DNA from: Branchiostoma lanceolatum
Taxonomy: Eukaryota; Chordata; Leptocardii; Amphioxiformes; Branchiostomatidae
Assembly (NCBI RefSeq): GCF_035083965.1
Contig: NC_089731.1
Location: 9,460,501 to 9,524,500, forward strand
Direction: 5' to 3'
Length of the DNA: 64,000 nt
Shown here one piece after another: positions 26,529-40,666 of this stretch (positions are counted from its first letter, which is position 1; each line of letters opens with the position of its first letter). Made by a program: the position numbers and the translations under genes. Under the pieces are notes generated by a model that saw nothing but the letters and a program-made list of their open reading frames with translations, did not search any database and was not told where the DNA came from.

Positions 26529-26534
26529 AATAAA
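26529..26534 (+). terminator. Poly(A) signal of the FkbM gene
   Basis: A canonical AATAAA lies about 300 bases after the FkbM stop codon. Confidence 0.5.
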
Positions 26535-28500
26535 AGAGTATGGAAGGTAGACTTTCCTACACCTCAGTATACTTTGCTCACAACGTCTACAAATCTCATT
26601 GCGATCGAACAGCGTCCAACAGCTTTAAAATGAATTCAAAGCACGTTTTCATGAACGCCATGTCGAATCGAAGGATCAAACCGCCTTGAAATAAAGTCTC
26701 TACGTTGTAATTATTGATTTGGAAGGCGTAGGTACGTGTAATTATCTCCATGAACACACGATGAAGGTCACGTGCTGTTATCCCGGACTACCCTTTTCCA
26801 CGAACCCAGTAAGACCTGGCAAACTTGATTTCTATGGACGCCCTCCTCGCGCGCATTGATCTTGGCCAGTTTCCCGAAAAGGAAGATGTCGGGACAAGCA
26901 AACTGCTAGCAACGATATGCAAATATGCACCTTGGAAGCAGGTTGCAACTGTCACAATATTAGAAATGACTGAAGGCAATACGGGAAGGTTACTAATAAT
27001 ATCAACTGATATGTAGACAGAAGAGGCTTTTATTTGTTATCTATTGCATTAAGTAAAACATTAATTGTTTGATATAGAGTGTTTTGTTGGCAGCAAGTTA
27101 CAGTTCCAAAAGTCGGAATGTCTCTGATTTAAGTAAATGAAGATGTCTGAAATATTCCAGCACAACAGATCTTCAAAGTAATGAAGAAAAAAAACGCCTG
27201 GAAATATCCACTCAAAATGAGGCAGAAGAAAATCCAGCCAAACTTTTCAAATCAATTTTCTAAAAATCAATCAATACACTTCCCCCCGTTGATACATTAT
27301 TTGCTGTGTGACTACAAAGCTGGTCGTCTACACTGATGGTCAGTTAGTTATACCAGTAACTTGACAAACATAAATGTAGATAACAAAACAATGCATCAAT
27401 TTTACAGATGGCCACTTTATTTACTCTTCACAAATCACAAAATACTAAGTTCTGGAGAAAATCTTGGATCTACTAACATCTGCACTCTTAGAGTATCAGT
27501 AGTTGCAGATGCACAAGCATAATCTTATGCGTAACATAAAGTACTTTACACACATCTATATACACAATGTAGAATCAACATAAATCTTATTTCTGCAGCA
27601 TCTTTTGTAAAAAATATCTTCATGCTGTTTTTTTTGGCATCAAGATAACATGTATACTAATTGCCATGCCATCATTCATGAATTCAAATAAAGGAATAAA
27701 TACGAGATTATTTTTACACAAACAAATTCTTATTACCTCCTAACATTTCAGTAGTCTGTGTGCTAGCATTTGACAGGGGGCTATCGAAACAGTCAGGTAA
27801 GGAGAATTTGGCTGTGAGCAAGAAAACGTAAACATCTTATGACCTACATAAACATCATGTCAAACTCAATACTATGCAACTGCACTGAGGGTCTATTGCA
27901 TGCCAATATTGCTTTTTATTGCATACAGCAGCTGGCATATAGTACAGTTGATCACACCACAATTTTCCAGTTATTCTTATCTTGTTTTCTACAAGTAAGC
28001 TTATGGGGAAGATAATTTCATCAACAATATACATGTCATAGAGGGTAGTAAGTTTCAATTTTTTCCAAGCGATTATGAAATAGTAAAAAGGTAAATTTTT
28101 AGGATAGCAAATGGTAAGTTTATGGTAGGTTGGATCCACATGACACACATTAGAGATTGAAGAAAAATGCATGGTTACTCATGTAAATACTGATACACAT
28201 GATGTAATAAAAACCATATATATGTATATGAGAAAGAACATAATGAATTTGCAGCCATTTATACATGTAATATACATATGTTATAATGGATGTTAACATA
28301 ATTAAGCATGAGTATTTCCTTCGTCTAAAAGTGTCAAGTTTCCAATGTTGAACCTCTAATGAGATGCTACATTTTCCTGAAATAATGCAAACGACATACA
28401 TAGTTTGAGAAAATACTGCAGTTTTTGTCTTAATCAGTAGATGTGCATGAGTATTGCAAGTCCTATGTTTAAAACCTTCTGAGAATTTTTTTTTCAAAAA
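26535..28500. other. Region between the convergent FkbM and MIB2 genes
   Basis: The two genes end toward each other. A 60-codon plus-strand frame near 26834 has an ATG and helix-like sequence but no other support. A TTTATT at 27416-27421 could be a distal MIB2 poly(A) signal on the minus strand. Confidence 0.45.
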
Positions 28501-28505
28501 TATGT

Positions 28506-28511
28506 TTTATT
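28506..28511 (-). terminator. Poly(A) signal candidate for MIB2
   Basis: Reads AATAAA on the minus strand, about 520 bases beyond the MIB2 stop. Confidence 0.45.
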
Positions 28512-29033
28512 CCAGTACTGTGCTACAATGTCAAGAATGACATGGTTTTTCTCTTCTGAACTTGGAGCAAACTTGTCATCCATATCATTATGTGTGAAAA
28601 ATAAGAATTACTCTTAGCTCTTAGAAAAGAATAATGCTAATTTCAGAAAATAGATATGGTAGATATAATCATGCAGAGATAAAAATTGCTCACATTCAAT
28701 TCCCATACAAGCAACATCAACTTATACACATGCATAAATTGTAATCGCACTGGAAAGAAGAAAAATGTATACATGTTGTACAGTTGTACATACACTTTGA
28801 TACAGGAAATACATGATGATAAGCACAACAACAAGAAGTAACTGATCAAAACCGTACATCAAGGCATAGCATTCATGTACCTTTCCAAAAACACTTTCTT
28901 TCTTGCTGAACTGTTGGCTCCCAGTATAATTTAACCACCATTGTTAACATTGAAAGGTTCCATCTCTATATCAGTGACATGTTTACATGGTTATGTTGGT
29001 AAAAAGATAAGCATTCCTGTCCATGCACTACTG

Positions 29034-32000
29034 TCATAGGTAAAGGGAGATTTTCTTTGTGATGGTCTTCCTACACATGGGGCAGTGTTTGAGTGTACGG
29101 GAGCACTGTTCACACGTTGCGTGGCCGCACAGGAACGCCACGTTACGCTTCCGTTCCAGGCAGATCATGCAGAGCGCCGATTCCTCCATCTCCCGTACTT
29201 TTCGCTCCAATTCGACGACCTTCTCTGGGAGGATGTTTCTGGTTGGTTGAACTTCTACTGGTTGACCATCTGCAAAGATGAAACATAAGGTAATCAACAA
29301 CTTCTGGAATAAAGTACAATAAAATGAATCTTCTAATAGATATTACTGAATACCTGCAATGATTACAGTTCAACTTGACTTGACAATTTTCATTGAACTT
29401 GAAGTGACAAATTTTACTCATGGGAAGAGACCTTGGGATATATCACATGTAAAAGTGTACATGCATCAATGAAAAGTGATGAGTGTTACACACTATTGTA
29501 TAAATATTTTCCTCAAGAAATACACAGTAAGTGATTGTCTTTTTTTCCTGACTCAACCAGGGTTCAGAACTTGGATGTTACAGTTGACTTCCTTACCTAT
29601 TTTGACCTTCCTGGTGATGGGTTGTTGGCACTTGATGCACTTCTTCATCCTGGTAGAACACTCTGGATGTGACAAACACATAAACATTTGTTACACTATA
29701 ATGTTTGTTCATAGTCATATCAACAATAAGCTACTTAACTTTAAATAATCTCTTAAAAATCAGCATTTTTTGTTCAGGATAACCGACTAATGTCAGTTTC
29801 TCCGTAATTAATTGTCTTCTATTTTTTTTATAATATAATATTTCAAAATATGTTGCTGAGATGTCACCATGACAGGGACTAAGCAATATTGTGCTGAAAG
29901 ATTTTTGTGAAAAATTCCCTAGAGGAAAGTTTAGAAAAAAGGCACCGCAAATGCTTCACATATCATATTTTTCAAAAGTGATACCCCCAATGTACCAATC
30001 TTTATCCAGGTGTAGTTTCATCATTCTTTAATGAATATCGGCTACCTGGATGTATAACCTTCATCAGCTTGCTATGCACTGGTAGGTTTTGATATTCCCT
30101 TACCTACACAAACAATGGTGTGATTACAAGGCTCAAACTTGACATTGGCCATGTTATCATCACACACTATACACTCTGTACAATCCTCTTCTGCATCTGG
30201 AGGACTGCGATCTCTGGGGCCCTGGTTGGAGGGACCTGGTCTCGTTCCGTCAGCCTGGCTCCGTGAGCTTTTGGCTTCCATGTCCCTATTAACATGAATA
30301 ATTCAGTCAATCAAAACTTTACATGGTTGGCTCTGCAAACCACACAGACCCTACTTATTTCAACCTAGGACACAACAGATAGAATACTGCAAATCTTGAA
30401 ATGTTTGTTTGCAGTGGTTTTATCTTCACGGTTTTCACAGACACCTCTCCACCATGACTTCATGACATTGCAACTATGCATGAATCCAATGTATTACACT
30501 GTACTACAGAATTTAAAACACTGTGCAGACCTTTTTCCCCCTTCTATTGTGAAATTAAGTCCCCACGAGAATAGATAAAGTTACAGTAACAATTAACTAC
30601 TTGTAAATTTCACCCAACAAAAAAAAACTGCTAGAAATCCTGACCTCCTGGCACTGGCGAACTGTTGGATGAGCTCTTTAATTCTTGGGTCTGTGACGAG
30701 GTCCATGGGTGTCTGGCCTCGCTGGTTGGCAGCGTTCAGGTTGGCTCCTTCCTGTACCAGGAAACAGGCAATGGCCGCTCCAGCATTCCCTCCAGTGTCT
30801 CCAATGCCCATAGAGGAGTGGATCTGTATCATGCAAACATTTGATGGCCTTTATTAGAACACATATGGACAGATCATGCAGTCCAGCTTTAGCCACAACT
30901 TGTGCATTTAGATAAACAATTTTTGAAAAGGTTCCTGTTCTGTGACAGTGCAGGATATTTTTTTCTAATTATCAAGATGCATTGCTAACCGAATGTAAAG
31001 GTCCATTGAGTGAGGGTAGTAGTATATAGTAACAGACATAAAGAACAAAAATCAACAGCATTTGTTAGAGGTATATAGGCTAAGCAAGGTCAGCTGGGTA
31101 GGGTAGTGTCTGTTGCCATAGCAAAGCAAAAACAGTTATGTACATGTAACAGCTATCAGAGATGCAGGACCTATACAGTAGGTGTGAAAAGTTGAGTAAT
31201 GCAATGTAAGTTATAACCAGCTGCTGCCAGGTACTGTGTAATGCCTATCACCTTCTCCTAAATTGGAGTTCTTGCTTTTAGTTAAATTTCATAATTCTAC
31301 CAGTGTTGTGTAAAGGTTAAGTAGTTGTAGATTAACTCGAAATCTAGGTAAAAAAACAGCAAATAGCCACCAATGCAGACCCAAAGTCAACATACACAAC
31401 AAACTTAACAGAGAACAACAGGCAATGGAATACAGGGGGGAACCAGGATGCATGGCAAGAGAGGAAAATGCTATGGACACCTGTTTGTTCATGTTGGCTA
31501 GCTGTTTGACCACAGAGTCCCAGATATACTGGGCCATACCACTCAGGGGCTCCTGGAAGGGGAGGTACGCTAAGAGCTTCTTGGACGGAAGGGAATAGGT
31601 CTGGATAAGGAAGGCAATGGTGGAGAAAAGAGAGACATTACACATGGAGGAGGTGTAGAAAATAGAGACGTCACATATGAAGATGGCAAAGGAAACAAAA
31701 ACTTCACAAATAGCGGAAACTGTACCAGTTTGATGCTTGAACTTCTAGAATGACACAAAGTGGGAATGACATAAACATCTTTCAGAGTTGAATAAAGCTA
31801 AGAAAATTCAATTTCCTACACATTTGCTAGGATTACATTTCCAGGACTGGACCTCTACAAGGTTTCCTTGCAGAATGTAATATTCAAATTTCATGTGCTA
31901 CATGGTACATGGTGATATGCTTACCTGAAAGTGTCCTTCCAAAATTTAATTTCAATTTCAATGTGACAGATATTTCTTCACCTCTAAAGCAATAGTGAAA

Positions 32001-35000
32001 CACATTCCAATTGAGACTTTTTCAGCAAAAACAAATTGTACAGATACAAAAACTGTCTGCAAGAAGTGGACAAAGATCTGTGGAAGCAGACGTGTACACT
32101 ATGGCAACAGGTGCTCACACTTGCGACTTGCGGTGAGTTGGTGAGGTTGGTGTTGTCGGACTGCCTCATGAGCGCCAGGTGCAGGCAGGTGTCGCCCTCC
32201 TCATCCTCCATGTTGACGTTGGCGTTGCGTGAGACCAGCAGCTCGATGACGGAGGTGTGGCCCTGGCTCACGGCCAGGAGCAGCGGGGTCTGGTGCCGGT
32301 TGTTCAGGATGTTCACCTCACAATGGCCCTAGAAATGTGGGGGAAAAATAGAGAAGTGAGCAAAATTAAAAAGGTAGGTAGGTAAAGGCAGTCCCAGAGC
32401 CTTTTTGAGGCTGTAGGGGCAGTGGGTTGTTGTCCACTGCATCTAAGGCTCGGTATTGAAGGTGGAACCCATCCCTCTACTTCCACCGCCTTTTACCTCT
32501 CCAACCAGGTACCCATTTTTACATTTGAGTGTAGCAAGCAAAGTCCTGTTAAGTGCCTTTCCGAACATTGGTGGCATGTCAGGGGATTTGAACCCAGGAC
32601 CCCTGGATTTTGGGGCAATTACTATTACACCAACACAATGGCACAACACAAGCAAAACTGCTGACAAAAAAACATATTGCATCCACTCCCATGACACCGT
32701 GGCAGGATGGTTATACACAAATGGGGGTTGTACTGTAGGATGTGTGAGTCTTCTTTTAGAGCAATGTGTACATGTGTGCCCCTAGCAACTAACAAGGGAA
32801 CTGCAAGGACTGGTCTCTGTGAATGCTAAAGACTACCCATGCCCAGCATAACAAATGATTGATTAGTAGATTGCTCGAGAAGAGGCAGACAAGCAAGCAA
32901 GCAAGAACCAACCAGGCAACAAGGGAACATAATCAACCCTCTAGAAGGTAATAAGAAGTTGCCCACCTGTGTAATTAACACATCAGACACCTCCTTGTGA
33001 CCGTTAAGAGCAGCCAGGTGCAGCGCTGAGTACCCATCATCCTTCCTCTCATCAACCAGCTGTGGGCAGATGGCCAGGATCTTCTCTGCAGCACTGTGGA
33101 CAAAGGTAGAGATAGGACAAATGGTAAAGTTAGGTACAACAGCACATCACAGGAAAGTAAGCATTAAAGGTTGTGTTCACATGATATATAAGGTTAATAA
33201 CACGTATATAGGTTCATATTTGTGTTGAAAGAGAGATCATATGCAACAGCCGTTACACTGACTTTGACCAAAGAGGACGAAAGAGACTCCATAGCTATAA
33301 AAGATTTTAATAACAGGCTAAATACAGTACATTGTGTATATTCATTATGTTCTGGGAATGTGCTAGGTACGTACGGGTTTGGCTTACTAAGTATATGCAT
33401 GAAAAGCTAAACAATTCTATGGATGAATTGCTATGGAGACTACAGATTTCATGTTAGATACAAAAAAACAAACCGATAGACAGTTTTCTACCGTGGTAAC
33501 TTTTCAACAGTTCATGACCTCTTCTATCAATTTGAGATTCTTTTGTATACAGTTAATGGAGACTTTTCAATCTGTAGTATTATTGCTTAGCAAGATACAC
33601 GTATTGCTGTGTATTGCTGCCCATCCATCACAACAAGAACATCTTTTTGCCTAGTAACGAAGATAAATTAAGTAATGTTTGATGAATCATACTCACTACT
33701 TATTGCCCTTCAGGGAGGCGTGGTGCAGTGGGTTGAACCCGCGGTTGTTCCGCAGCTGGAGGTCAAGAGTAGGGACTGCCAGCAGCATGTCTAAAATATC
33801 CCTGTTGTCCTTGGCAATGGCATCATGTAGAGCTGTGTCCCCATAAGAATCCTAACAACAGAGAATTTCAACAACTCAACTAAGGCCTGCAATGTACAAT
33901 ATGAGCAATCGCAATGATGTCACGGTGATGCAGTGGCAAGCAAAAATCAGGTGGAAAGCAAAAGACTGATTAATGATTAGATTTGCTAATTTAGATATCA
34001 ATCAGTAATCTGATCTGCTAATGTCATTTTGCCTACCAGTCCTCGAATACCCTGGATGTAAACAAGAAAAGCAATTGCTTGTAATACGTTGTATTGCAAT
34101 TGATGCCTGTTTGACGACAAATCATTCTTAATCTTTGGCATGTTTGACCCACAAGCCACCTCAGATCATGGGACCAATATCTATTGGTAAGTCATCTGAA
34201 GAGGCCATACATGTAGGTGGGGCTTAAATTTTGAAAGTGACAGTTTTATGGTGTTGGATCAAACGTTTTAACTTCAATGAAAGTAGATATGGTATCAAAC
34301 TTTCTACTCAACATTAGACCAATGATTTCTGAATCTAAGTCATGAGATGCTCCTTTTCATCCACACTCCATGAAGCAATCTTTTGTCCCAAATTCTATTC
34401 CTTACTTAATCATGTAACAACACACAACAGTGTTGTACCTGTAACAACACACAAGTGTTGTACATGTAACACAACAGTGTTGTACATGTAACAGCACACA
34501 ACAGTGCTGTACCTGCAACAACACACAAGTGTTGTACCTGTAACAATACACAACAGTGTTATACCTGTAACAACACACAGCAGTGCTGTACCTGTGTGTT
34601 GATGTTACAGTTGTGGTTGAGCAGCACCCTGACACAGCGGACATGGCTCTTGTTGACGGCCACGTGCAGCGCTCCACAGCCGCTGTTATTGGTGACGTTC
34701 ACGTTAGCACCCTTCGTCAGCAGCAGCTCCGCTATCTCCGGCTGGTTTCTATGGCAACAGAAATCAACAAGTTCAAGTGTGACGCATGCTGTTCTTATTA
34801 CAAACCTAACAAATCATTTGTATACAGTAACTGTAAACCTTGAAAATATCGTGGTAGTCTAATTTTATTTTGGCCTTTTTTGCAGTCACCTCTCCACTCC
34901 AAATTCATGACACAGCAAATGTCTCATTTGTGTGAATACTGTACAACAGAATTATTTTAACCTGCAAATTTAAAACACCACTAAATTTGAACCTCAGATC

Positions 35001-38000
35001 ATACTGATGTACAAGTACAACCAATGTACAGTTTGAAAAATGGTTATATCAACTTACCCAAAAGCAGAATAGTGCAAGGCTGTGTCACCATCATCGTCCT
35101 AGTCAACAACAAGACATACATGAAGTTGGACTCCCCGGTACAACATCATGATAAACTGTAAAAAAATCTTAATACGTAACATATTCTACATTCTTCACCT
35201 ATTGCTACATACAACTTCAAAATGAATGCACAGAGTGCAGACCTCTGTATTTATTTATGAAAGAAAATTTAGTTGTTATTTTGTCTCAGATAGATACATG
35301 CGAATTTGTTGGACAGGTCTGACCATGCTACATGCCCAGGGTGCAAACATGACTAAAAATAATTTTATTGCACTGACCTTGACTTCCAGACTGGCTCCAG
35401 CTAGAATTAAGACCTTGACCATGTCCAGATAGCCTTGATGGCAGGACACCTGAAGTGCAGTCTTCCCAGAACTCTTTGTATCCACCTGCAGAAATAAGAT
35501 GACATCATCTTTGACTTTGGAAAAAGAATACACCAAAATACTATGAGTGAAAGTCTCCAACAACTTAATGATGCTGTAGCAGACAAACTTCTACCAAAAG
35601 AATAAAAAATACCAGAAGGTCAAATATTCAAGGATACAAGTAACATGAAGATTGCTTGGACGATTTAACACTTCTTCAAGCGCTCTAACATATCATCTAC
35701 ATTTGTATAGATTTTACAGACAAACCAAAAATGGATGTGATTCTAGAATCAAAAAATCTACAGACATGCTGTACATGTTTCCTTCAACTTTTATCCATTG
35801 ATTGAATTTGAACAACTCTTGATGCAATGTATCGCCTACCCTGTCAGGGTGTTTGGTGACCAGCTCATGAACCTTCCCAAGATGCCCCTGGGCTGCTTCG
35901 CTGACCAGTTTGTCCGGAGTGTTGTTGTCCACCTGGATGGCTCTTATCTGTTCCAGCAGGGACAGGACAGTGTCTGAACAAAACAAAACAAAACAAAAAA
36001 CAAATTTGTAAATCTTTTTAAACTGGCCTGGTCATTCCCAATGCACAGTAACTTGCATGGGAAGCAGGTCTGGATTCCAATTGTCCTCCCAAAATCATTT
36101 AAGATTTCCTCCCTTGGTTAGTAAAAGATATGAAATATGAAAATCAATTCATAGAATTTTTAGCTCTCCTGTATTCAAACATATGGACTATGCACGCAAA
36201 CATGTACAAGTACAAATTTGGTCAGTCTACATTATTCTACATGTATGTCAGCAGTACAATCTGCTCTAAGGTAGAAACTTGTGTTAATTTCTCCCCTGGA
36301 ACTTACTACTCTGGTGGCGTTCCCTGTCCGGTGCCATGGTGTTGTTGGTGTCGATGGTAGATCGGGGTACCATGGTGATGTTGGCGGGGTTGAGCGTCCA
36401 TGTCTGACCATTCACCAGCACTCTCAGGTCTCCATCATGGTACACCTTCTGTACAGTACCCAGCTGGCCTAGGGTCTACAACAAGGCAAAATGAAAGGCT
36501 CATATTTGCAAGAAAATGCAACTCTTTAACTTTGCTAAAGCAGAACTTATTTCTTTATTTATTTTCTGCATTAGACTTGCCTTTCTTTCATCACTGTACA
36601 TGTATGCGACTATAATAAGTTCTTTATTCACAACCAGGGAGTGACATAACAGACAATGTTTCAGTGATCGTCTGTCACCTTCCTCAGAGCAATAATAACT
36701 GGTTCTAGTTTGCACTGCAAGGTGTCACTGCTGCAGTCTTAAAAATGAGGCCCCAAACGTGACTGAGTTTATATCCCCCTCATCATGTCTGCTGTAATGC
36801 AACTCCTTGGTTGTGAATAATGAACTTTGATATTCATTCATTTATAACCCTGATGAAATTATTCATGGCTGTACGTATATTCACAGATGTTTGTCACTGT
36901 TTTTAAAAATCTTTCTCCTATATGGGCCAAGTACATGAACCTGACATCAGAAGAACAATACACAGGGGAATAAATGAAACATACTGATTTCATTGCATCT
37001 GTCCACTCCCCATGTCCAGCCTGCAGTCTCCTCACTTCCTCCATCTTGTCTGAAATCCTGACTGTATCACCCACTGAAAACATGTCCACCTGAGGAGTAA
37101 ACATTGTAAAAAGGCTTCACCGATGATTCTCAAAATAGGTTATACAACTTTATACCAAGTGTTACAATTGCAGCTTATATGCAAATATACACCAGCCAAC
37201 AACATACATTACTTATGAAGAGAATAAAACAAATTCTATATCTTCCTGTTCTTAAGTGTGTTCTTTTCCTTAATTCATCACCTACCTTTGTGAGAGCAGC
37301 TGGGTGGAAGGTCCATCTGTTGGAACTGCCATCATACTGGACCCTGATGTCCCCCCTCTCAGTCACACGGTGGACTGTTCCAGCTTTTCCTATAAACTGT
37401 GTACAGCATTGGAGAGTAATGACATATGCATGGTTATAAGACCCTGTTAAATTAAACTGATCAAGCTACTGAAACAGCAAGAACATTTGCTGCCCTATGT
37501 GCCACCATAGCCATTACAAGGGTCTAAACAAATGAACGAATAAGACATATCAACAATTAGATTCAAAAGTGACAAAAGTACATAAACAGATTTTTTTCTT
37601 AAAAGTCATCCGATTTTAGTCCAATGTAAACAAGTCAGATGGCAAAATCTTTAAGGATTTCATATAACCTTATCATATCAATAAGCTGAAGGGGGTCAGC
37701 ATAATTTCTAACACCACCTTTCCTTTGAATTCTCAACATCGATCTAAATTTTTACCTCCACCATTTTGGGGTTCCAGCCACCATGCCCCTCTTGTAACTG
37801 TTTGAGAATGTCCACGTCAAGCTGAACCTTGACCTTGTCTCCGACTTTGAAGTTTTGTCCTGCTGCACTACTGACCGGCTCTATGTGGCTGACAATGGTC
37901 TGGTGATGGTGATAACCTAGTGAGAGGTGTTGAAGATTTGGATAATGATCAACGACATTTCTTTCATTTTTGTTACACATGTCTATTCCCCAGTGCTCAA

Positions 38001-39734
38001 GCACTGCATCAAGATTGAATGTAGAACTTGGGAAAAAGAGTACTTGACATTTAAAATAAAACTACCGAATTCAAAAGCTCCAGCCTCCTTAACAAGCTTC
38101 TATGCAGTGATATTTACTTCACCGCATACAGCAGTGATAACAAATAGCTTCACCTCCGAAGCATCGCCAAAACCAGAAAATCTACCAACCTAGTTTAGGC
38201 AGATGATCTTTGTAGTAGTACCCTCCTGTTGCATCCTGGGTGTACTTGACATCGACCTTGCCCTTGTGACCCAGCCTGTACACGTTGGTTGCCCCTGACG
38301 ACCAGGTGACCTGAACCACGCTGTTTCCTGATTCGTTGTCCCAACCGCGGACCTCGATAACCTTCCCAGTGTTCCCTGGGCCTCCTATAATCAAAACCAC
38401 AACAGAGGTCGTTTGTCAAATATGTCTGAGATCGATCCCTTTATTGGATAGAGATTAATTTCTGACATTTAACATTCCTCTCTCCACAACAAGAATTGAA
38501 CCGAGGTAGTGCATTCTTGGGATGTGCAAACTTGTAATCAGTTTGAAAAATGAACAGCAAGATGGAGTTACCTATCTCATAATAGTACTTATGAGTTATG
38601 ACGACTACAGAAAAATTCAATTTTTAGTCAATCACTTGCTAGATATATATATGACTTACCTTCTGAAGCCAAAAAACTTGAAAATTCATTTGTAACATTT
38701 TTAGTTACCTTATTCATAAACACTGAAACAAATTTGTTTAAAAAACATCCTCCTGACTATGGCTACGAAGAGAAAGCCTCACCATCCTGGTTGCCCCAGT
38801 CCCAGTCTGGCCCCCTGACAACACGTGCACCAGGGAAGATCCCTCTGGACTGCACCTTCACAGAGCCATGTCGTTTTGGCACTCTTACCCTGTGGAAAGG
38901 AAAAGGTTAATTACTTTTGTATGTCAATAATGTGAAAATTCTTCTTTGCATGTGCATATGAAAACAGAAATCAGGGACAGTACTGCAGACAATAACAACA
39001 ATATGGTACTTAATACTATTTTATTACATATCCTCTCCCCCACATAAGTGCTACATGGGTATGTTCAATGTTAATATAAAATTCATATACTAGTATTCTT
39101 TATTGTTAATATTATCATTCTATAAGATTCAAGCAGCAAGCTTAAGCACCATAATGGTGACTTTTGGTGCAGCTTCCCTCACTAAATACTTTCTATCAAT
39201 AAGTATGTCATGATAATACTAAGTAATAGCTAATTAAATTATACCTTAACTTATGCATCAAATTTATCACAGTGAGTCCTTACCATATATTCTACACATG
39301 TCACGCACATTTTGTTTATAGCAAGGACAGACAACTTACCCCGCTGACTGTGCAGTCTCATATCTTTCAAACTGGTGGGTGGTGACATGTTTGTCATTCA
39401 TGTAACAAACTGTGCACAAGTCAAAGTCGTGGCACTCCGTACATTTCCAGCGGATACCGCGTATCCCGTGCTGTTTGCAGTCGTCGCAGATGATATTCGG
39501 GTGCTTCACGCCAATGGGGGCATTGTCGTACACCAAAAGGTCGTAAGACCCTTGGTAGCCAACACGATAGTTTGTACGCATTCCGGAGTCCCACTGGACG
39601 ACGGCGGTTTTATCGGGAGACGCCGTGCTCCCCGGTCTGCCAATTTCGACCACGGTTCCGATGTGGCCTTCGCCATCGTCCTGGTTCGCCCACTTCCAAT
39701 CAGGGCCTCGAATGACGCGTAAACCAACCTCCAT
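29034..39734 (-). CDS. MIB2: MIB2, mind bomb E3 ubiquitin ligase 2
   Basis: Nineteen coding exons in transcript order: 39734-39340, 38889-38783, 38384-38190, 37916-37756, 37396-37286, 37089-36985, 36475-36307, 35973-35840, 35485-35378, 35098-35058, 34748-34592, 33851-33697, 33093-32967, 32328-32119, 31552-31481, 30823-30645, 30285-30104, 29662-29597, 29269-29034. They total 2910 bases, 969 residues, all phases matching. Domains: MIB/HERC2 (about 4-70), ZZ zinc finger (Cys83, 86, 98, 101, 107, 110, His116, 120), second MIB/HERC2 (about 150-232), MIB repeats (about 245-400), ankyrin repeats (about 430-810), RING (847-881) and C-terminal RING (Cys925, 928, 939, His941, Cys944, 947, 954, 957). 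Two RINGs and phrases such as VKHPNIICD and GHKGKVDVK point to MIB2, not MIB1. The family ubiquitinates Delta/Jagged to promote their endocytosis in Notch signalling. Exon 15 has an in-frame alternative acceptor. Confidence 0.96.
32420..32645 (-). repeat. tRNA-derived SINE, copy 2, in MIB2 intron 13
   Basis: Same family as 17986-18166: B box ggttcaaatcc on the minus strand (plus-strand 32584-32594) and the tacccatttttacatttgag body. This copy also keeps the far part (tggaacccatccctctac...ccaccgcc). It is inserted in the sense orientation of MIB2. Confidence 0.8.
34411..34591 (-). repeat. Minisatellite at the MIB2 exon 11 donor site
   Basis: Seven units of 22-28 bases, each close to ctgtaacaacacacaacagtg on the plus strand. 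On the gene strand most unit borders read ACAG|GTAC or ACAG|GTAT, and the last border is the real exon 11 donor (CACACAG|GTACAG). The array therefore consists of copies of an exon-intron junction. Confidence 0.85.
35977..36001. repeat. (aaaac)n microsatellite in MIB2 intron 7
   Basis: About five aaaac units lie immediately upstream of the exon 8 acceptor. On the gene strand they form its T-rich polypyrimidine tract. Confidence 0.85.
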
Positions 39735-40666
39735 CGTCTTAGTCCTGTCAAGAAATAGAGCCGCCAGGTCAATTTACACAAAATGACAGATTTGATTGAT
39801 TCCACACCTCTCTATTTAATGCTAGGGCAGCTTGATAACTGGATTAACTGTATTGGACTAAGTGATGGTGGAATAATTCAATCAAGAACACTCTGTAACT
39901 GAATGGCCTTTTGACTTTGCATCATGACATGTATTTCTAGAGCATTGGTACAGGCAGGTACTTTGCAGATGCAGGGCTCTAGTAATAGTTTCTGTTTTCT
40001 TTTCTTTTTTGAAATATTGATTCCCAAAAGCTTACATATATGTTTTTTAGCCTGCAAATTTGTTAGATTTATATTTTATACTTATATTTTTTCTGTAATT
40101 TCATATATTTTTCTGTAAATGGCATGTTACATGCAAGTATTTCCAGTCCTGAAATGGTTGCTTATTCATGATAAAATATCACAGCATTGCTGTATCTTGT
40201 TTCTTTCTTACTCCTCTCTTCAATGGGTGTGGACCACTTCGATTTCCTTCAAAAGGACATACGACCGTTCCATGCCATTTCTGTGAATCACTGACTCTAA
40301 TGAAGCCAAACTGAGTACCAACCTCCTCATCTTACAATTTGAAATAGACTACAACAGATCATAAATCATACTGTTGCAAAATATTCCTTTATCTCTGCAA
40401 AGATTCGGAACATATTGCAAACAACAACAAATCATGCAGCAAACATAAGTGGAAAGATTTGATGTGTCACGAATTAAAAGGTTTAGTTCATGTGAAAATT
40501 GGAAGCGTCATCCGAAAACGAGACTCTTTTAATTGTAATGATAAAGCAAAGGTTTAATACCAATATTCCATGCTTGAAATGTCTAGCAAAAAGCTCTATC
40601 GATTTATCAAGAACTGCATAAGAAAGGGATCAAACGACCTACTTTGATGTCTTCCCAAAAATGATA

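Noticed and set aside
26825-27016. Small plus-strand frame of about 60 codons
   Set aside because: It has no splice partner, domain or regulatory support; chance length.
33691-33700. Alternative MIB2 exon 12 donor at 33699 (GTAGTG)
   Set aside because: The GTGAGT donor leaving exon end 33697 keeps the residue count of the ankyrin repeat equal to vertebrate MIB2 (LKGNKYAAEKIL).
39506-39805. 99-codon minus-strand frame overlapping MIB2 exon 1
   Set aside because: It is a shifted frame of the strongly conserved MIB/HERC2 and ZZ coding sequence and crosses the intron acceptor; no family similarity.
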